DNA of 48,715 bases from an uncultured Lachnospiraceae bacterium (lineage in GTDB: Bacteria > Bacillota > Clostridia > Lachnospirales > Lachnospiraceae). The position numbers and the translations under genes are program-made. Shown here in pieces: positions 28,015-36,454 of the stretch. The stretch's first letter is position 1. Every line of letters starts with the position of its first letter. Location of the stretch: positions 1 through 48,715 of the forward strand of contig CANQSN010000009.1 of assembly GCA_947626505.1 (NCBI GenBank), in the 5' to 3' direction. A model generated the notes under the pieces. The model was not told the origin of the DNA. It saw nothing but the letters and a program-made list of their open reading frames with translations, and did no database searches.

Positions 28015-29025
28015 ATGCCTAATATAGCAATAAACGGAGTGGACGGTTCACAGTTTTCCAGTGTAACTATTGCTTCAAAGTCAACTGCAAAGGACAGTGA
28101 TGGAAGCGTTCATTTCGATACAGTTATGGACAAGCTGGACAAAACAACTTCCTCAGGCAGTTCATTAAAAACCCGCATGTCCGCATTAAACGATATATTT
28201 GACAAGGCATCCCATACATATGGCGTAGATGTTAATCTGCTTAAAGCAATCGCAAAGCAGGAAAGCAATTTTACTTCAAATGTAACCTCCAGTGCAGGAG
28301 CTATGGGCGTTATGCAGTTAATGCCGGCCACAGCAAAGTCATTAGGAGTTATAGACCCCTACGATGCAGAGCAGAATATTATGGGCGGCGCCAAGCTGAT
28401 TGCGGCCCATCTAAAAAAATATAATGGCAATGTTTCTTTTGCTCTCGCCGCTTACAGCGCAGGAAGCGGCGCAGTTGACAAGTATGGCGGAATACCGCCC
28501 TATGCAGAAACACAAAACTACGTTAAGAAGGTTCTTAACTACTATGATAATGGAGTTACCGCCCCTGATATTGCTAATATTGCCGATAATAGCAATACTA
28601 ATGTTTATCTGACGCCTGAACAGCAGGCAAAGGCTAAGCAGGACGCTAAGCTTAATAAAGCGCTGGCGGATATCCCTAATGTAGATTTGCATTTAACAAG
28701 CACAGATGAAACAGACGGAATTACAATTACGCCGGACGACAATGCTGATTATGTTGTGCGTGATAACAATAACCGCATTTTAAGCTCTGATAATTCCGAA
28801 TACTCTTATGAGGATTACATGAAATTTGCAAATGATTACATGAAGATATTGTCAGGTTCGTATTCGGATAATGATACAGATTCTTCTTCAGATGATGATT
28901 TGCTTAACTTTGCTTCCTTAAGCAATCCGCTTACAGATGCTTTAAGTTCTTCCGGAAAATCAAAGGTGAACGCCTCCATTTTCAGTGTTTTACAAGATGC
29001 GCTGGCTTCTTATGGGAAAAAATAG
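28015..29025 (+). CDS. Lytic transglycosylase (SLT domain) without signal peptide
   Basis: The start is placed at ATG 28015, preceded by AAAGGAG; this gives 336 residues. There is no signal peptide or membrane segment. The SLT/goose-lysozyme-like domain covers about residues 55-180: catalytic Glu in AIAKQESNF, then SSAGAMGVMQLMPATAKSLG, NIMGGAKLIAAHLKKYNG and ALAAYSAGSGAVDKYGGIP. It cleaves peptidoglycan glycan strands to 1,6-anhydro products. The C-terminal 150 residues are acidic, Ser/Asp-rich and of low complexity. Absence of a signal suggests export by a dedicated machine such as the flagellar type III apparatus, as for FlgJ-like proteins, but that is inference. Confidence 0.88.
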   Translation: MPNIAINGVDGSQFSSVTIASKSTAKDSDGSVHFDTVMDKLDKTTSSGSSLKTRMSALNDIFDKASHTYGVDVNLLKAIAKQESNFTSNVTSSAGAMGVMQLMPATAKSLGVIDPYDAEQNIMGGAKLIAAHLKKYNGNVSFALAAYSAGSGAVDKYGGIPPYAETQNYVKKVLNYYDNGVTAPDIANIADNSNTNVYLTPEQQAKAKQDAKLNKALADIPNVDLHLTSTDETDGITITPDDNADYVVRDNNNRILSSDNSEYSYEDYMKFANDYMKILSGSYSDNDTDSSSDDDLLNFASLSNPLTDALSSSGKSKVNASIFSVLQDALASYGKK

Positions 29026-29040
29026 GCATTTAAGCTTACT

Positions 29041-29069
29041 AATGGGTGCTGCTGTACAGCATCCATTTT
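29041..29069 (+). terminator. Hairpin between transglycosylase and autolysin genes
   Basis: An 11-base-pair stem with one G-T pair (AATGGGTGCTG / CAGCATCCATT, five-base loop) ends in TTTTC. The T tract is short, so it may be an attenuating rather than a full terminator. Confidence 0.45.
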
Positions 29070-29101
29070 CAGATTATAACCGTTTAAGAAGGAGAATACA
29101 T

Positions 29102-31444
29102 ATGACAGAAAACGCACACATTAAAAAAATAAATAAGCATAATCGTTTTTTTGCATTCTTAATGGCATTCATTTTAATCTTTACGCCTTTTGCCAACACT
29201 ACTAAGGCGCGGGCTGCTCTTACCGGAATTGTCAATACTGACGGTTTAAATGTGCGCAAAAAGGCTTCCACTAATGCCGATGTTATTACATCGCTGTCTG
29301 TTGGCAAAAAGGTAACTATATTAAATCAAAAAACAAATAAAAAAGGAGAGGTATGGTATAAGATTCAATTTAAAGCAGGCAATAACACCTATACCGGTTT
29401 TGTATACAGCATTTACATAAATAAAAAGAAGAAAAATAAAACAAAAACTCCTGACTCAACCACTTCTTCAACCACTGAAGCTGCAAGCGCCGGCAAAAAA
29501 TATTATCGGTATGGCAATCTTAAAGCAACCTCCTATATGTATAAAAGCCGCAGCACCGCTTCAGCAGTAAAGGCTGTATTGCCTACAGGTACTCTGGTTT
29601 ATGCGGGCAGCAAAAAGAAGGTTGGCTCTATTACATGGTATAAAGCAAAAACTAAAAAACTAAGAAAAAACTACAGCGGATATATCCGTGCAAAAAATAT
29701 TAAGTTTCAGCCTGTAACTGCAAAATCAACCAAATATAAGGTTGCAATTGTGCGGTTAAAGTCCGGCGTATATAAAAAAGCCAACTCTACCAGCAAAAAG
29801 CTTGGAGCCGCCGCTAAGAAAACAGACGTTATTATTCTGGGTTCTCTTAAAGTTGCTGGCAAGAAATGGGCAAAATGCAAGACAAAATATGGCACCGGCT
29901 ACATTGTTTACTCTCGCTTAACCCCTGTAACAGCGACAACAAAAAACACTTCCAAATATAGCGCTACAGTAACAAAGAAGTCAAAAACTTACAGGGTTGC
30001 TTCCCTTCTGGCTTCCAATAAAGGTACTGCAAATGCAGGGACTTCTGTTCTTGTATTGGGAGAGCTTACAGTAAACAGTGTCCATTGGTATAAGGTTTCA
30101 TTTTCAAATGGCACATCTAACATTACAGGCTATATTCCTTCGGCATCGGTTGAATTATCGTCAGACGCAATGTTTTCTGAAGCTTTAGCGGAGTTTCCGG
30201 CGAGCTACCACGCTTCGCTGACCGCGCTTCACCAAGCGCACCCGTCATGGATTTTCAAGCCGGTAAAAACCGGACTTTCATGGAATGACGTCATTGCCAA
30301 TGAAAAAACAGACGCTAAGAATACTATCCAAAGCAACTGCCCAAAAGGCGGTAATGCGGATACATACAGCGCTCCCTTTTCGTATCTGTCCACTGCACCG
30401 GGAGACTACGACTGGAGTACTGACACATACAGCCTGCGTGACGGAACTAACTGGTATACTGCAAATGAAAATGTTATCGCATATTATATAGACCCGCGAA
30501 ACTTCCTAAGCGAAGAAGGCATTTTCCAGTTTGAATCTCTGTCCTACGAAGCAAACCAGACTGCTGAAGTAGTCCAGACTATGCTTAACAATACGTTTAT
30601 GAGCGGAAACTACAATGTTACAGACATATTAACAAAGGAAAATATTTCGGGCTCATACTGCCACGCCTTTATGGATGCCGCTACAGCCTCCAGCGTAAGC
30701 CCCTACTACCTTGTAACCCGAGTTAAGAATGAGGTTGGAGTCTCAGGAAGTAACTCAACCAGCGGAACATATAAGGGCTATGAAGGTTATTATAACTTTT
30801 ACAATATAGGGGCAAATGACAGCGCTACCGGTCAGGCAGTTGCAAACGGGCTTTCTTGGGCAAAAAAAGGCTCTACCTATAACCGCCCTTGGACTACCCC
30901 ATACAAATCCATTGTAGGCGGCGCGCAATATATCGCAGGCCAATATATTACACTGGGGCAGAATACCATGTACACGCAAAAATTCAACGTAGTTGTTCCT
31001 AAATCACTGTACACGCACCAGTATATGACTGCTGTAACAGCTTCCTTAAGCTATTCAAAGTCCAACTACAACACCTACAATAACAATAAACTGCTTGATA
31101 ATTCATATACATTTTACATTCCGTATTATAACGATATGCCGGAAGCCTGCTGCGCCCTGCCTGAAAGCAAAGGCAATCCCAACAGCTTTTTGAAATCCTT
31201 AAAGATTAAAAACAATAAAAAAGAGATAAGCATGAATTCAACATTTAATTATGCGACAACCTCCTATACTGCTTATGTAAGCGGAGTTTCCAAGGTAAAT
31301 ATAACTGCCGAGCCGGTAAGCAGCCGCTCTAAAGTATCCGGCACAGGCACCTATAACTTAGTTTCCGGAAACAACACTATTACCGTTACCTGTACAGCAG
31401 AAGACGGAACCAAAACTGACTATAAAATTGTAATTGCAAAGTAA
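29102..31444 (+). CDS. Secreted SH3-repeat endo-beta-N-acetylglucosaminidase (autolysin)
   Basis: The start is set at ATG 29102, which has AAGGAG nine bases upstream. The 780-residue product has a signal peptide (residues 1-38, cut after KARA), four bacterial SH3-type wall-binding repeats (about 40-105, 125-195, 200-265 and 270-340), a Lys/Thr-rich linker, a LytD-type glucosaminidase domain (about 360-660) and a C-terminal cadherin-like beta-sandwich domain (about 695-780). In the catalytic domain NFLSEEGIFQFESLSYE and KNEVGVSGSNSTSGTYKGYEGYYNFYNIGA match family signatures. It should cleave between GlcNAc and MurNAc in peptidoglycan, for example at cell separation. The C-terminal domain is of the same type as that of the next protein. 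Confidence 0.9.
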   Translation: MTENAHIKKINKHNRFFAFLMAFILIFTPFANTTKARAALTGIVNTDGLNVRKKASTNADVITSLSVGKKVTILNQKTNKKGEVWYKIQFKAGNNTYTGFVYSIYINKKKKNKTKTPDSTTSSTTEAASAGKKYYRYGNLKATSYMYKSRSTASAVKAVLPTGTLVYAGSKKKVGSITWYKAKTKKLRKNYSGYIRAKNIKFQPVTAKSTKYKVAIVRLKSGVYKKANSTSKKLGAAAKKTDVIILGSLKVAGKKWAKCKTKYGTGYIVYSRLTPVTATTKNTSKYSATVTKKSKTYRVASLLASNKGTANAGTSVLVLGELTVNSVHWYKVSFSNGTSNITGYIPSASVELSSDAMFSEALAEFPASYHASLTALHQAHPSWIFKPVKTGLSWNDVIANEKTDAKNTIQSNCPKGGNADTYSAPFSYLSTAPGDYDWSTDTYSLRDGTNWYTANENVIAYYIDPRNFLSEEGIFQFESLSYEANQTAEVVQTMLNNTFMSGNYNVTDILTKENISGSYCHAFMDAATASSVSPYYLVTRVKNEVGVSGSNSTSGTYKGYEGYYNFYNIGANDSATGQAVANGLSWAKKGSTYNRPWTTPYKSIVGGAQYIAGQYITLGQNTMYTQKFNVVVPKSLYTHQYMTAVTASLSYSKSNYNTYNNNKLLDNSYTFYIPYYNDMPEACCALPESKGNPNSFLKSLKIKNNKKEISMNSTFNYATTSYTAYVSGVSKVNITAEPVSSRSKVSGTGTYNLVSGNNTITVTCTAEDGTKTDYKIVIAK

Positions 31445-31478
31445 ACAAAACTATAAATACCTTTTAGGAGGAAATCAC

Positions 31479-32216
31479 ATGAAAAAACCTATCGTTTTAT
31501 GCCTTATATTATCCTTTATTGCAATCGCTGTAATCGCTGTCTGTCTGCTTATTCCAAAAAACAATATGACAGTATCAAAAGCGGATAACGACACCTGTAC
31601 CATTACTACTTCCAGCGACAGCATAAAAAAAGGGCAGGATTTTACAATTCAAATTGCAATTAAGACAGCAGAGCCTATGCAGCATTTAACTGCGCATTTA
31701 GCATTTGATAATACCCTTGCCGAATATACCGGAAAGCAGGATTTAGTTACCGGCGCATCAGGTGATTTTGTTTTGGAGGATACATTTAAAGAAGCAACCT
31801 CCTCCAAAACATATACTCTTAAATTCTCTGCTTTGGAAACAGGAAGCTGCCATTTTTCACTGTCAAATATAAACTTTGAACGTTTTAAAGACTTGTCTGT
31901 TGTTTCATTAGGAGAGGCAACAGCAGATTTGGAAATAACAGCAAATAAAAAGCTCGACAAAGACTGTACCTTGTCAGAGCTTGCTATTGCAGTCGGTACC
32001 ATGAAAGAGAAATGGAATCCTGAAACTTATGAATATCATATCACAGTGCCAAAGGATACTGAGCTTTTTCCTTACAGCGCAGTCCCTTCCTGCGAAGCTG
32101 CAACGGTGGCGTCCGAAGGCCCTGAGCAGTTAAAGGATGGCATTAATGTATTTACCATAACAGTCACTGCCCCATCCGGCGATTCTGCCGACTATACGCT
32201 CTACGTAACCAGATAA
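31479..32216 (+). CDS. Membrane-anchored cohesin-like plus cadherin-like domain protein
   Basis: The start ATG at 31479 follows a strong TAGGAGGAA site. The 245-residue protein has an N-terminal membrane anchor (KKPIVLCLILSFIAIAVIAVCLLI), then a cohesin-like beta sandwich (about residues 45-150: KKGQDFTIQIAIKTAEPMQ, LTAHLAFDNTLAEYTG, LKFSALETGSCHFSL) and a cadherin-like beta-sandwich domain (about 160-245: WNPETYEYHITVPKDTE, ending DYTLYVTR). Such proteins display binding modules at the cell surface. No dockerin or cellulase lies nearby, so it is probably a wall-scaffold or adhesion part that works with the upstream autolysin, which is 34 bases away and likely co-transcribed. Confidence 0.8.
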   Translation: MKKPIVLCLILSFIAIAVIAVCLLIPKNNMTVSKADNDTCTITTSSDSIKKGQDFTIQIAIKTAEPMQHLTAHLAFDNTLAEYTGKQDLVTGASGDFVLEDTFKEATSSKTYTLKFSALETGSCHFSLSNINFERFKDLSVVSLGEATADLEITANKKLDKDCTLSELAIAVGTMKEKWNPETYEYHITVPKDTELFPYSAVPSCEAATVASEGPEQLKDGINVFTITVTAPSGDSADYTLYVTR

Positions 32217-32222
32217 CACAAA

Positions 32223-32253
32223 GCAGCCCCGCAAAGCTTACTTGCGAGGCTGC
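32223..32253. terminator. Convergent terminator between the cohesin-like and RelA/SpoT-like genes
   Basis: A long interrupted stem (GCAGCC-c-CGCAA ... TTGCG-a-GGCTGC) overlaps the last codons of the minus-strand gene. On the minus strand it is followed by TTTGTGTT, on the plus strand by a weaker AT stretch. Confidence 0.65.
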
Positions 32254-34385
32254 AATTGATATACTTCCTTTTGAAGTTCTTCCAGCTTTTGTCTCAAAAT
32301 CTGGTTCTCACTAATAAGTTCATTGTTATATACGCTATACTCCTGAAACAGCTTCTTCCAATCAGCGCTAGTCTCGCTCTGCTCCTCCACCTGACTTCTG
32401 GAACGGTAGTATTCATTCATTACTTCCCTGTCTTCAGGAAATTTCTGGCTGACATTGTAATTACGGATGTCTGCAAGCAGCTTATGATAAAAACCCTGTC
32501 CTCCTCGTACAATATCATAGGTCCGGTATTCATTTTTCTTGGAATGATGCCTTCCGAAGCTACATTCCTTAACATCACTTGCCGAATAACAATCATATTG
32601 TATTATACCGTTATAATTCTGCCCGTACTGCTTATTGCACTTAGGCCAAAATACATACAGCCCCGGCGTCTGCTGCTCAACTATATCAAGCTTATAAAGC
32701 GCTTCTTTTCCACTGTCCTCATATGCTGTATACACATGACAGTACCGCCATACGCTTCTCGTGAAATCCGAAACTCTAAACTGCCCCAGCCATTTTTCAT
32801 CCATCATTCCTTCGTCGTTCTCTTTTGAAATGATTAAAACTACAGGAAATCTATGCTGCTCATTAAGAATCAGGGAAACAACCTCTTCCACTTGATTCTT
32901 TTTTACAATACGACGACTGCTGCCGCATTTTACTACGTCAAATATTCCAATATTGTCCGCAATCTCACGATAGAACTTGGGATAACTAAAATACAATTCC
33001 TGTTCCGAGTAATCACCCGAATCCGGCTCTAAATAAGAATTAAATGCAAAAAGCTTAAGCTTGCCATCCTCTTTCATAAGCCTTGCTCTTGTAACCCACA
33101 TTCTTCCTCCGACATCTATATCCAAATGTACGGTGCGAAAACGCATAAGGTATTGCTTCTCATCATAGATTACGCCAACTGTATATCCTGTCCTCTCGCC
33201 ATAATAGGTAGCTACCTCCTTGGGCATGTCTCCGGCGATATCCTTATATCTCTCGTATATCCAGCCATACATATAATTAGCAGCTTTTTTAAACGCCTCC
33301 TCTTCCGAAAGCTTACCGGTATCAAGTACAACATTAGACTGAAACACCCTATGTCCAATCAATGGCTTAAGGTCATAATTCCTTGTCTCCGCCCTGCTCT
33401 CCACTCTTCCCGCATTATAAACGTCACGCTTCTTAAAAATCTCCCTGAGCTTATCATTATGCAGCCGAAATTCATTCAATAAAGCCACAATTGTATTGAC
33501 GTTAATCGGAACCGGCCAGCCTTTCATAAACAACTGCTCAATCAGCCTGATTCTTGGGCACTTGAAAATATTTTTCGCAAGATTATTAGTGTTATTACGG
33601 TAATCATCATTTAAGAGTTCAACAACTTCCGGATACATCTCCTGATCGCCCATTTTTACACGAAAATGCGTCCTAATCATCTCTTCCCATTTGCCCTTCT
33701 TATAAAGGTCATGCCCCATATCCTCAAACAGCGTAACTATGGACTTGTCGCACAGCTCCAAAGTAGCAAGAATACTGTTAAAATATCTTGAAAATGCTGT
33801 CTGGTTCTCCCATACGCTCACCTGCTTATAACGCATGTCATGCTCAATCTCATGCCAGCCTTCAAAAAACATAGTTTTAAACTGAATCTCAAAGGTATCG
33901 TCTATAGCCATATCCCAAGTTGCCGGACTAATCTTAGCCATTAAATATTCCGGCAGCCTGAAAATTCCGTTTATCTTTGTCGCCTTAAACTCTTCCTCCT
34001 TAGATTCAGAACTAGACCACTCAACAAGGTCAAACGACCTTTCCATAATATGCTGGCAAATCTCTAAATCATCTTCAAAATATAAATCAATCCTTATTCC
34101 TACCAAATCCTGAATCTTCTTTTTGTCATTGTATTCTTTGATCTGATACTTATGTACTAAGGAATCCGGAGTTTTAATTCTGGAAAACACCCGATGATAA
34201 AGCCCGCATTGCTGTAATCTTGCCTCAACAATGCTTTTCAAATCCGTTTCAACCACCTTTGGGACAATTACGCGCTCTGCAATCTCATCCGCTGTAAATT
34301 CCATCCTCTTAGTACCTTTAATTATTGCAAATGCCTTCCCCAAAGGATTCTTATGCAACTTCTCCTGCTCATTCGTTTTACCCAT
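32238..34385 (-). CDS. RelA/SpoT-type nucleotide synthetase domain with a long unrecognised C-terminal region
   Basis: The 715-residue protein has an N-terminal RelA/SpoT synthetase-like domain (about 45-200): SRIKTPDSLVHKY (68-80), DLVGIRIDLYFEDD (93-106) and FEIQFKTMFFEGWHEIEHDMRYK, matching the EIQxRT...AEiEHdlrYK motif. The G-loop that usually reads NGYRSLH is NGIFRLPE here, so acceptor recognition or activity may differ. There is no hydrolase, TGS or ACT domain. Residues about 200-300 are helical; about 340-660 form an alpha/beta region rich in Trp and Tyr (VVLIISKE, QFRVSDFTRSVWRYCHVYTAY, PGLYVFWPKCN), which I do not recognise. The last 45 residues form a coiled coil. It begins 23 bases after the HD-domain gene. 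It could make (p)ppGpp or another pyrophosphorylated nucleotide, or modify RNA as some synthetase toxins do. Confidence 0.8.
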   Translation of the reverse strand: MGKTNEQEKLHKNPLGKAFAIIKGTKRMEFTADEIAERVIVPKVVETDLKSIVEARLQQCGLYHRVFSRIKTPDSLVHKYQIKEYNDKKKIQDLVGIRIDLYFEDDLEICQHIMERSFDLVEWSSSESKEEEFKATKINGIFRLPEYLMAKISPATWDMAIDDTFEIQFKTMFFEGWHEIEHDMRYKQVSVWENQTAFSRYFNSILATLELCDKSIVTLFEDMGHDLYKKGKWEEMIRTHFRVKMGDQEMYPEVVELLNDDYRNNTNNLAKNIFKCPRIRLIEQLFMKGWPVPINVNTIVALLNEFRLHNDKLREIFKKRDVYNAGRVESRAETRNYDLKPLIGHRVFQSNVVLDTGKLSEEEAFKKAANYMYGWIYERYKDIAGDMPKEVATYYGERTGYTVGVIYDEKQYLMRFRTVHLDIDVGGRMWVTRARLMKEDGKLKLFAFNSYLEPDSGDYSEQELYFSYPKFYREIADNIGIFDVVKCGSSRRIVKKNQVEEVVSLILNEQHRFPVVLIISKENDEGMMDEKWLGQFRVSDFTRSVWRYCHVYTAYEDSGKEALYKLDIVEQQTPGLYVFWPKCNKQYGQNYNGIIQYDCYSASDVKECSFGRHHSKKNEYRTYDIVRGGQGFYHKLLADIRNYNVSQKFPEDREVMNEYYRSRSQVEEQSETSADWKKLFQEYSVYNNELISENQILRQKLEELQKEVYQLQPRK

Positions 34386-34408
34386 ATATTATCCCCTTAC
34401 TCTAAAGC

Positions 34409-35521
34409 TTATTTTCTCGGACGTCTCTTAGCGGTAAGAACTCCCCTATATTCCTTCAACGCAGAACGGTCCATAACATATCGGTTGTCCATTGTCTTCA
34501 TTACGTCTTTAACCTGAACATCCTTATAAACGTCATTTTTAGATAAATCATAAGCAATATGCGTATCGAATCCCAATACTACCGGACGCATTACATCATC
34601 AGGATTCTCCTCTGTTACAAGTCCTCTTTCTCCATTGGTAAGTTCTACGCAGACTCCCGGCACCAACACCTGAATCGCTTTCATCAAACCTGCTATTACA
34701 TCCTTTCCAAATTCGTCTTCATGCTTCTTAAGATACTTAACTGCCTGAATGGTAGACATGGATTCCTCCCCTTCCTTCATGGCAGTAATATAATCATATA
34801 TCTCCGCCACGCAAAGTATCTTAGTACCTCTTGAGGTTGCTTCCGTATAATCTCCACCCTGCTCAAGCTTTGTAAACTGCGCCACGATAATTCTCGCATT
34901 TTGCGAAAGATCATAATCCAAAAGCATGGCGTCATAAGCCTGCTCCTTACACTTTGCCAAAATCTTCATCTCTTCGTCGTCATAATCATCAGTCTTATAC
35001 ATAAGCTCCTTTGGAAGCAGAAGCTTTCCCAAATCATGCAGCAGACCTGCTACAATAGTATCAAGCTTCTCCCGCTGCGGTAAATCCATTGCTCCTGCAA
35101 TCAGTGCGCATAAAATACCCACATTCAACGTGTGTTTATAGATAAAATCCTGCCTGCTTCTAAGATTCTGCACAAACTGAATCTTATCATGCATAAAACC
35201 ATATCCCTCTAAAATAAGGTTGGCAAGACGATACAAATCCCTAGAATTATTCTTCTCTAAAACCAGCTTCATATCATCTCTAAGGCTAAATACTGCCATA
35301 GTCTGAAAACGTTCAAACTCAATATCTATCTCAGTCATAGGCGGCACCGGTTCAGCAGGCTCCAGCACATAAATGCCAATGAGTTCAAAATTACGGATAC
35401 TGGTAATACCCTGCATAGTAAGCTTGCTATCCCTCTCATAAAGCATTACTCCATTACGGTTATAAATCGGTTTAGCAAGACGCATCCCCTCTTTTAAATC
35501 GTCTGTCTTTACAAATATCAT
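34409..35521 (-). CDS. Degenerate HD-GYP domain protein
   Basis: The start is placed at ATG 35521, eight bases after AAGGAG; a GTG three codons upstream lies on top of the ribosome site. The 370-residue protein has an N-terminal region typical of HD-GYP proteins (FVKTDDLKEGMRLAKPIYNRNG) and an HD domain with His130, His162-Asp163 and Lys166 (GLLHDLGKLLLP). The later metal ligands and the GYP loop are lost: the position of HPxxG reads KCKEQAYDAM, and the expected HHExxDGxGYP reads AQFTKLEQGGDY. It is thus unlikely to hydrolyse c-di-GMP in the normal way and may bind or sense a nucleotide. It is the first gene of an operon with the RelA/SpoT-like gene. A TATAAT lies about 80 bases upstream with a weak -35. 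Confidence 0.85.
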   Translation of the reverse strand: MIFVKTDDLKEGMRLAKPIYNRNGVMLYERDSKLTMQGITSIRNFELIGIYVLEPAEPVPPMTEIDIEFERFQTMAVFSLRDDMKLVLEKNNSRDLYRLANLILEGYGFMHDKIQFVQNLRSRQDFIYKHTLNVGILCALIAGAMDLPQREKLDTIVAGLLHDLGKLLLPKELMYKTDDYDDEEMKILAKCKEQAYDAMLLDYDLSQNARIIVAQFTKLEQGGDYTEATSRGTKILCVAEIYDYITAMKEGEESMSTIQAVKYLKKHEDEFGKDVIAGLMKAIQVLVPGVCVELTNGERGLVTEENPDDVMRPVVLGFDTHIAYDLSKNDVYKDVQVKDVMKTMDNRYVMDRSALKEYRGVLTAKRRPRK

Positions 35522-35661
35522 AGTCCACACTCCTTATCTATTACTGTATTTTTATCCGCCCCACACATAAGTGCAACAACTATTTTGATTATATCATCTT
35601 TTCAATCAAAAACATAGCATTAAATTTATAACTGTAAAATAATTTGTATAATTATTTACAC

Positions 35662-35687
35662 AAAAAGAGGCATGAATCATGCCCCTT
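35662..35687 (-). terminator. Rho-independent terminator of the LytTR regulator gene
   Basis: Minus-strand stem GGGGCATG / CATGCCTC (three-base loop, one G-T pair) is followed by five T; it overlaps the stop codon. Confidence 0.75.
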
Positions 35688-36381
35688 TATATATTGCAAA
35701 TTTTCTTTTTACATTCTGGTACCTCGACTTAGGCACTGAAATCTCATTTCCCGTTGTGAGCCTCATATTATAACTGCTGATCTTTTCAATATAACGCATA
35801 TTAACAAGAAAGCTTTTATGCGCCCTCACAAAATCATAGGGCGAAAGCTCCTCCTCTATCTCGTCCAATTTCTTATATAAAACATATTCGTCATCCGTAG
35901 TGTGAAATACATTCTTATGCCGGTTCGTCTCAATATATATAATCTTTTGTATCTCCAGCACAATCTCACCCTCAACAAAAGGAAACGACATTTTCTGTTT
36001 CTTTTTCTTTAATTCATCTAAAATTTCATCTAAACACTCCGGCAGAGTTGCCTTTAAATCCTTCTTTAACAAAAAACGAGTTGCCTTTACCCTATAACCT
36101 TCCAGCGCATAACTAAGCACCTCTGTAACCAGCACTACCGGAATATCCTCATATATGTTGGTAATCTTTTTTGCAATCTTTAATCCATCTTCCCGCTTCA
36201 TATTTGCATTAAGAAAAATCATGGTATATTTTTTTAATTCCTCCATGCTTCTGCACATCTCCCCGCCAGAGGAATACTCAACAACCTCAATACCGGCATT
36301 CCTTGACTTGCTATATTGTTCTATAAGCCCCCTAATCTCAACTCTGTCCTCATAACAATCATCACAGATGGCAAATAACAT
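35677..36381 (-). CDS. LytTR-family response regulator with Asn at the phosphorylation site
   Basis: The 234-residue protein has an N-terminal receiver-like domain and a C-terminal LytTR DNA-binding domain (about 130-234: IYIETNRHKNVFHTTDDEYVLYKKLDEIE, YDFVRAHKSFLVNMRYI, VPKSRYQNVKRKF). Asp7 and Asp8 of the acidic pocket are kept, but the phospho-acceptor position reads FLNANM with Asn58 instead of FLDxxM, and the usual KPF is KKD. It is therefore probably a phosphorylation-independent regulator. No histidine kinase is adjacent. GAGGTGAG precedes the ATG. A GCCGATAG element with CTAA 15 bases upstream (36428-36454) is a weak sigma-D-like promoter candidate. Confidence 0.88.
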   Translation of the reverse strand: MLFAICDDCYEDRVEIRGLIEQYSKSRNAGIEVVEYSSGGEMCRSMEELKKYTMIFLNANMKREDGLKIAKKITNIYEDIPVVLVTEVLSYALEGYRVKATRFLLKKDLKATLPECLDEILDELKKKKQKMSFPFVEGEIVLEIQKIIYIETNRHKNVFHTTDDEYVLYKKLDEIEEELSPYDFVRAHKSFLVNMRYIEKISSYNMRLTTGNEISVPKSRYQNVKRKFAIYKGA

Positions 36382-36427
36382 ATTCTCACCTCGTACATTC
36401 TCTTTTTAACACACTAATCTATAACTG

Positions 36428-36454
36428 CTATCGGCATAAACTCAATTTTATTAG
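36428..36454 (-). promoter_or_regulatory. Possible sigma-D-like promoter of the LytTR gene
   Basis: Minus-strand CTAA (36451-36454), 15-base spacer, GCCGATAG (36428-36435). The -10 is close to the sigma-28/sigma-D consensus GCCGATAA, while the -35 is only a partial match to TAAA. Confidence 0.4.

Noticed and set aside
32256..32828. 190-codon plus-strand open frame inside the RelA/SpoT-like gene
   Set aside because: Shadow of the minus-strand gene; hydrophobic-looking translation comes from antisense composition, and no promoter or ribosome site is present.
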